This document shows positions 60,969 through 64,000 of a stretch of 64,000 nt of DNA, in pieces (position 1 is the first letter of the stretch; each line of letters opens with the position of its first letter). Source of the stretch: Pelagibacteraceae bacterium AG-410-N23 (GTDB lineage Bacteria; Pseudomonadota; Alphaproteobacteria; Pelagibacterales; Pelagibacteraceae); contig QCKW01000003.1 in NCBI GenBank assembly GCA_003215055.1, positions 1 through 64,000 of the forward strand, given 5' to 3'. Made by a program: the position numbers and the translations under genes. The notes below the pieces were generated by a model, which saw only the letters and a list, made by a program, of their open reading frames with translations, ran no database searches and was not told the origin of the DNA.

Positions 60969-60981
60969 TTGTTTTTATAAA

Positions 60982-62052
60982 ATGATTTTAGATCTAAAAA
61001 ATAAATTAGTTAATGGAGACAGTTTAAAAGAACTAAAAAAAATTCCTGACGAAACATTTGATTTAATTTTTGCTGACCCTCCCTACAACTTACAATTAAA
61101 AAGTGAATTAACCAGACCTGACAGATCCAAGGTTAGTGCAGTAAACGATAAATGGGATCAATTTGAAAATTTTAAAAAATATGATGATTTCACCTACTCA
61201 TGGTTAAGAGAGTGCAAAAGAGTTTTAAAAAAAAACGGTGCTATTTGGGTTATTGGAAGTTATCACAATATTTTCAGAGTTGGTACGACAATTCAGAATT
61301 TGGGTTTTTGGATTTTGAATGATGTCATATGGAATAAAAAAAATCCTATGCCAAATTTCAGGGGGACACGTTTTACCAATGCGCATGAAACTTTGATTTG
61401 GGCTTCAAAATCTGAAAAATCAAAATACACTTTTAACTATCAGTCTTTAAAATGTTTAAATGATGACCTTCAAATGAGATCTAACTGGGAATTACCAATT
61501 TGCAACGGCTCAGAGAGGCTTAAAAAAAATGGCAAAAAAGTTCATTCTACCCAAAAACCAGAGGCTCTACTTCACAGAATTTTATTAGCAACTTCAAATA
61601 AAAATGATTTAGTTTTAGACCCTTTTTTGGGATCTGGGACTACAGCAACAGTTGCAAAAAAATTGGGTAGAAATTATTACGGAATTGAAAAAGAAAAAAC
61701 CTATTTTAAAGCTGCAGAACAAAGAATAAAAAAAACAATACCTATAGAAGATGATTATTTAGATACTTTGCAAAATGGGAGATCTAAGCCAAGAATACCT
61801 TTTGGCTCATTGGTTGAATTAGGAATAATTAAACCAGGCACTACTATTTTTGACAATAAGAGGAAAATCAGTGCAAAAATTATGGCTGATGGCAGTATCA
61901 AACATGCTCAAACTGAAGGCTCAATCCATAAAGTAGCAGCTACAATCTTAGGTGCTGAAAGCTGTAATGGATGGACCTATTGGCATTATAATTTGAATGG
62001 AAACGTAGTTCCTATCGATCATTTAAGGCAAAGGTTGATTTCTAATAGTTAG
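60982..62052 (+). CDS. ccrM: CcrM-type adenine-N6 DNA methyltransferase (GANTC)
   Basis: 356 residues, beta-class methylase: [12 protein letters not shown] (DPPY, about 29-40) precedes the target region, and [28 protein letters not shown] (SAM site FxGxG, about 211-238) follows. A C-terminal domain of about 85 residues (from [13 protein letters not shown] to [10 protein letters not shown]) is the hallmark of CcrM over plain HinfI-like enzymes and binds DNA. No restriction partner is nearby, in line with an orphan cell-cycle methylase. Located after rnhB; convergent with the FAD monooxygenase by 4 bases. Confidence 0.95.
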   Translation: MILDLKNKLVNGDSLKELKKIPDETFDLIFADPPYNLQLKSELTRPDRSKVSAVNDKWDQFENFKKYDDFTYSWLRECKRVLKKNGAIWVIGSYHNIFRVGTTIQNLGFWILNDVIWNKKNPMPNFRGTRFTNAHETLIWASKSEKSKYTFNYQSLKCLNDDLQMRSNWELPICNGSERLKKNGKKVHSTQKPEALLHRILLATSNKNDLVLDPFLGSGTTATVAKKLGRNYYGIEKEKTYFKAAEQRIKKTIPIEDDYLDTLQNGRSKPRIPFGSLVELGIIKPGTTIFDNKRKISAKIMADGSIKHAQTEGSIHKVAATILGAESCNGWTYWHYNLNGNVVPIDHLRQRLISNS

Positions 62053-63194
62053 TTTTTATATATTTTGCCAAGATAACCTTCTAAAAACTTTTTATTTTTT
62101 ACTAATCTTTTCAAAAAAATATTTCTTAATGATGTTGTTAAAGGATTAGATAAATGAAAAGCAAATTGATTAAATCTTGAGCGATTATTAACCATTTTTG
62201 TTTTATCTACTCTATTTCTAAAAAAATTACTTTCAGTATTATTTTCTATATTTTCAAATAATTCATATGCACCTTCTATTGATTGTGATGCACCTTGAGC
62301 AAATGATGGTGAAAAAGTAAAAAAAGCATCTCCTATTAGATGAATATTATCATTATTAACCTCAAAAAAATCATGACTCACAAATACTGGATATATCTTT
62401 AAATCATTAATACTATCGAAAAATTCCTTTTTTAAGTGCGGAACTTTTTCTAAAATCTTTCTTATAAAATTATCATCTTTAAACAATGAGAAGTCTTTTT
62501 GTTCATCCTCTGAAAGTAGATATTTCATTACAGCTATAAAGTTTAAATCACCATAAGGAGATACTGGATAAATAACATAGTGAAAATTTGAAGCTAAAAA
62601 CAATGAGATGTTTTTTTTATCAGCTATGTTTGAAGAGCGTGGTATTATTCCTCTTATAGCTAACGTATCATCAAATTTTGGTTGAATTTGATTTTTTGAT
62701 AACAGATTTTTACTCTTTGAAAAGACACCATCTGAAATAATTAGATAGTCAAATTCATAAGCTTCATTATTTTCAAAAGCGATTTTAACGATTTGATCTT
62801 GTTGTTCTATCTTTGAAATAGTGTGGTTAAATTTTATTTCTTTCTCTAAATCCTTTTTTAAAAAATTGATAAGTGATGATCTTTTAAGAGTAGTATATTT
62901 ACAATTTTCATTATTAAAATCTGATATATTTAACTCACATATCTTATTAGAATTTTTAATTGAGTAAAAATTGATTTTGTCTGGATTAAACTTTTCATTA
63001 TTTTCTAATTTATCAAACTGAATTTTATTTAAAAGTTTGATGCTGTTGACAGATAATTGAATTCCGTATCCTTCTTTCAGATCGATTAAGCTATTTCTCT
63101 CAAAAATAGTTACTTGATACTTTTTATTTCTCTTAAATAAATTCGCAATGAATAGCCCTGAAATACCAGCTCCAATAATGCCAACTTTTTTCAT
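62049..63194 (-). CDS. FAD-dependent monooxygenase
   Basis: 381 residues of the PHBH/UbiH-like fold. N-terminal GXGXXG in [17 protein letters not shown] (3-19) with [17 protein letters not shown], the DG motif [12 protein letters not shown] (about 147-158) and the second FAD contact [30 protein letters not shown] (about 286-315). Likely hydroxylates a small aromatic or quinone-type substrate; which one is not clear. Start overlaps the mutY stop by one base, so the two form an operon. Confidence 0.85.
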   Translation of the reverse strand: MKKVGIIGAGISGLFIANLFKRNKKYQVTIFERNSLIDLKEGYGIQLSVNSIKLLNKIQFDKLENNEKFNPDKINFYSIKNSNKICELNISDFNNENCKYTTLKRSSLINFLKKDLEKEIKFNHTISKIEQQDQIVKIAFENNEAYEFDYLIISDGVFSKSKNLLSKNQIQPKFDDTLAIRGIIPRSSNIADKKNISLFLASNFHYVIYPVSPYGDLNFIAVMKYLLSEDEQKDFSLFKDDNFIRKILEKVPHLKKEFFDSINDLKIYPVFVSHDFFEVNNDNIHLIGDAFFTFSPSFAQGASQSIEGAYELFENIENNTESNFFRNRVDKTKMVNNRSRFNQFAFHLSNPLTTSLRNIFLKRLVKNKKFLEGYLGKIYKN

Positions 63195-64000
63195 TAATTT
63201 TTTTCTAAATATTTAACAACTTTTTTCGTAAATGTAGGTAAAATATAACTATCTATTTTTTTTCTATCAAACCAATAAGCTGATGAAAATTTTTGATTAT
63301 CTTTTGAATATTGAATCTTTATATTCATGTTCATATTAGACATCTTAAAATTTAAATTTTCATTAAAATTTTTAGGATTAGATAATTCTTCCATAGGAAA
63401 TATCGATAAATTTTTTAAAAAATTAAATTTAGTATTTTTGATTAATAAATATCTTTGATCTTTTTTATAAACTTTAATGATAAAATATTTGTCTTTATTT
63501 CTTTTTATGTTTTTAGTTAAAGTAAAATCTTTCTTTTTAAAAGATTTACAATTCTTCTTGATCGGACACTGATTGCATATTGGATTAATTGGTTTACATA
63601 TCAAGGCCCCCAATTCCATTAATGCTTGAGCATAATCACTAGATCTTAAAGTGGTTCCAAATATAGTTTTTTTTTTAACAAGATAATCTTTTTGAATTTC
63701 TTTTTTTTTTCTTAAATAAAGATATCTTTTTAAAACTCTTTCAATATTTCCATCTACTGGAATATTTGGTTTATCAAATGCAATAGCCAAAATTGCATTA
63801 GCAGTATAATTTCCTACACCAGGTAAAGTTAATAAATCTTCAAAATTGTTAGGCAGTTTTCCATAAAAATTTTTAATAATAATTTGTGCAGTTTTTTTCA
63901 GATTTCTTGCTCTAGAATAATATCCAAGACCTTCCCAGAGCTTTATCAGTTTTTTTTCATTAATTTTTGAAAGTATTTCTAAGTTGGGTACACTTTTTAT
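63194..64000 (-). CDS. mutY: Adenine DNA glycosylase MutY (N-terminus beyond window)
   Basis: The frame is open to the window edge (269 codons present; roughly the first 40 residues missing). Visible: WEGLGYYSRARNLKK, helix-hairpin-helix LPGVGNYTANAILA and catalytic-Asp segment VDGNIERVLKR, then the 4Fe-4S motif C-x6-C-x2-C-x5-C (CKPINPICNQCPIKKNC). A divergent NUDIX-like C-terminal domain (about 110 residues) for 8-oxoguanine recognition follows. Removes A opposite 8-oxoG. Confidence 0.95.
   Translation of the reverse strand: MKSVPNLEILSKINEKKLIKLWEGLGYYSRARNLKKTAQIIIKNFYGKLPNNFEDLLTLPGVGNYTANAILAIAFDKPNIPVDGNIERVLKRYLYLRKKKEIQKDYLVKKKTIFGTTLRSSDYAQALMELGALICKPINPICNQCPIKKNCKSFKKKDFTLTKNIKRNKDKYFIIKVYKKDQRYLLIKNTKFNFLKNLSIFPMEELSNPKNFNENLNFKMSNMNMNIKIQYSKDNQKFSSAYWFDRKKIDSYILPTFTKKVVKYLEKN

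Overview
The window is a very AT-rich, gene-dense stretch of bacterial chromosome with short or overlapping gene junctions and no mobile element, phage gene or CRISPR array that I could see. Gene content and gene order point to an alphaproteobacterium with a streamlined, SAR11/Pelagibacterales-like genome. The evidence is a CcrM-type GANTC methylase next to rnhB, the lgt / MidA-like / laccase-domain cluster, a DnaG with a decayed zinc finger, petABC, an ELM1-family protein, heavy use of AAA and AAT codons, and gaps often of only a few bases. The taxonomic call is inference from gene content.

Layout. 1-16.4 kb (minus strand): one long division and cell-wall (dcw) operon, in transcription order mraZ, ftsZ, rsmH, ftsL, ftsI, a fused murE-murF, mraY, murD, ftsW, murG, murC, murB, ddl, ftsQ, ftsA (cut by the window edge). 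ftsZ sits second, right after mraZ, not after ftsA. A strong promoter with three 10-bp-spaced TGGG repeats (MraZ operator) precedes it. 16.5-16.9 kb: RNase P RNA with its own promoter. 16.9-23 kb: envelope genes (AmpD-like amidase, mlaA, mlaC, a membrane sulfatase-fold transferase, a small YLDPGTG protein, an O-antigen ligase-like protein, a methyltransferase) with two tRNA genes, one of them structurally odd. 23-27.2 kb: yqeY-dnaG-rpoD macromolecular synthesis operon. 27.3-31.7 kb: carA-carB. 31.8-35.9 kb: small orphan protein, 2OG-oxygenase-like protein, ELM1-like protein, trxB, aspartate aminotransferase. 35.9-41.7 kb: uvrB, SDR (FolM-like), folB, uvrC, pgsA. 41.7-45.2 kb: ilvE, MarR regulator, OmpR/EnvZ-type two-component pair, ubiK-like. 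45.3-51.2 kb: lgt, midA-like, pgeF, prs, rplY, pth, ychF. 51.2-57 kb: petABC, trmL, hemF, greA, cca, tRNA-Gln. 57-64 kb: ispE, TPR protein, uracil-DNA glycosylase-like, rnhB, ccrM, FAD monooxygenase, mutY (cut by the edge).

The genes are mostly core housekeeping: peptidoglycan precursor synthesis and septation, lipid and envelope upkeep, replication and transcription initiation, pyrimidine/arginine precursor synthesis, nucleotide excision and base-excision repair, respiration (bc1 complex) and translation.

Points most worth a second look: (1) five otherwise intact, mostly essential genes (ddl, murG, lgt, midA-like, cca) each carry exactly one extra base in a poly-A/T run; (2) a tRNA-Val(GAC) without the usual D-loop and T-loop consensus; (3) GANTC sites embedded in the predicted core promoters of both the dcw operon and ccrM; (4) the murE-murF fusion and relocated ftsZ; (5) a family-4-like uracil-DNA glycosylase that has lost its Fe-S cysteines.
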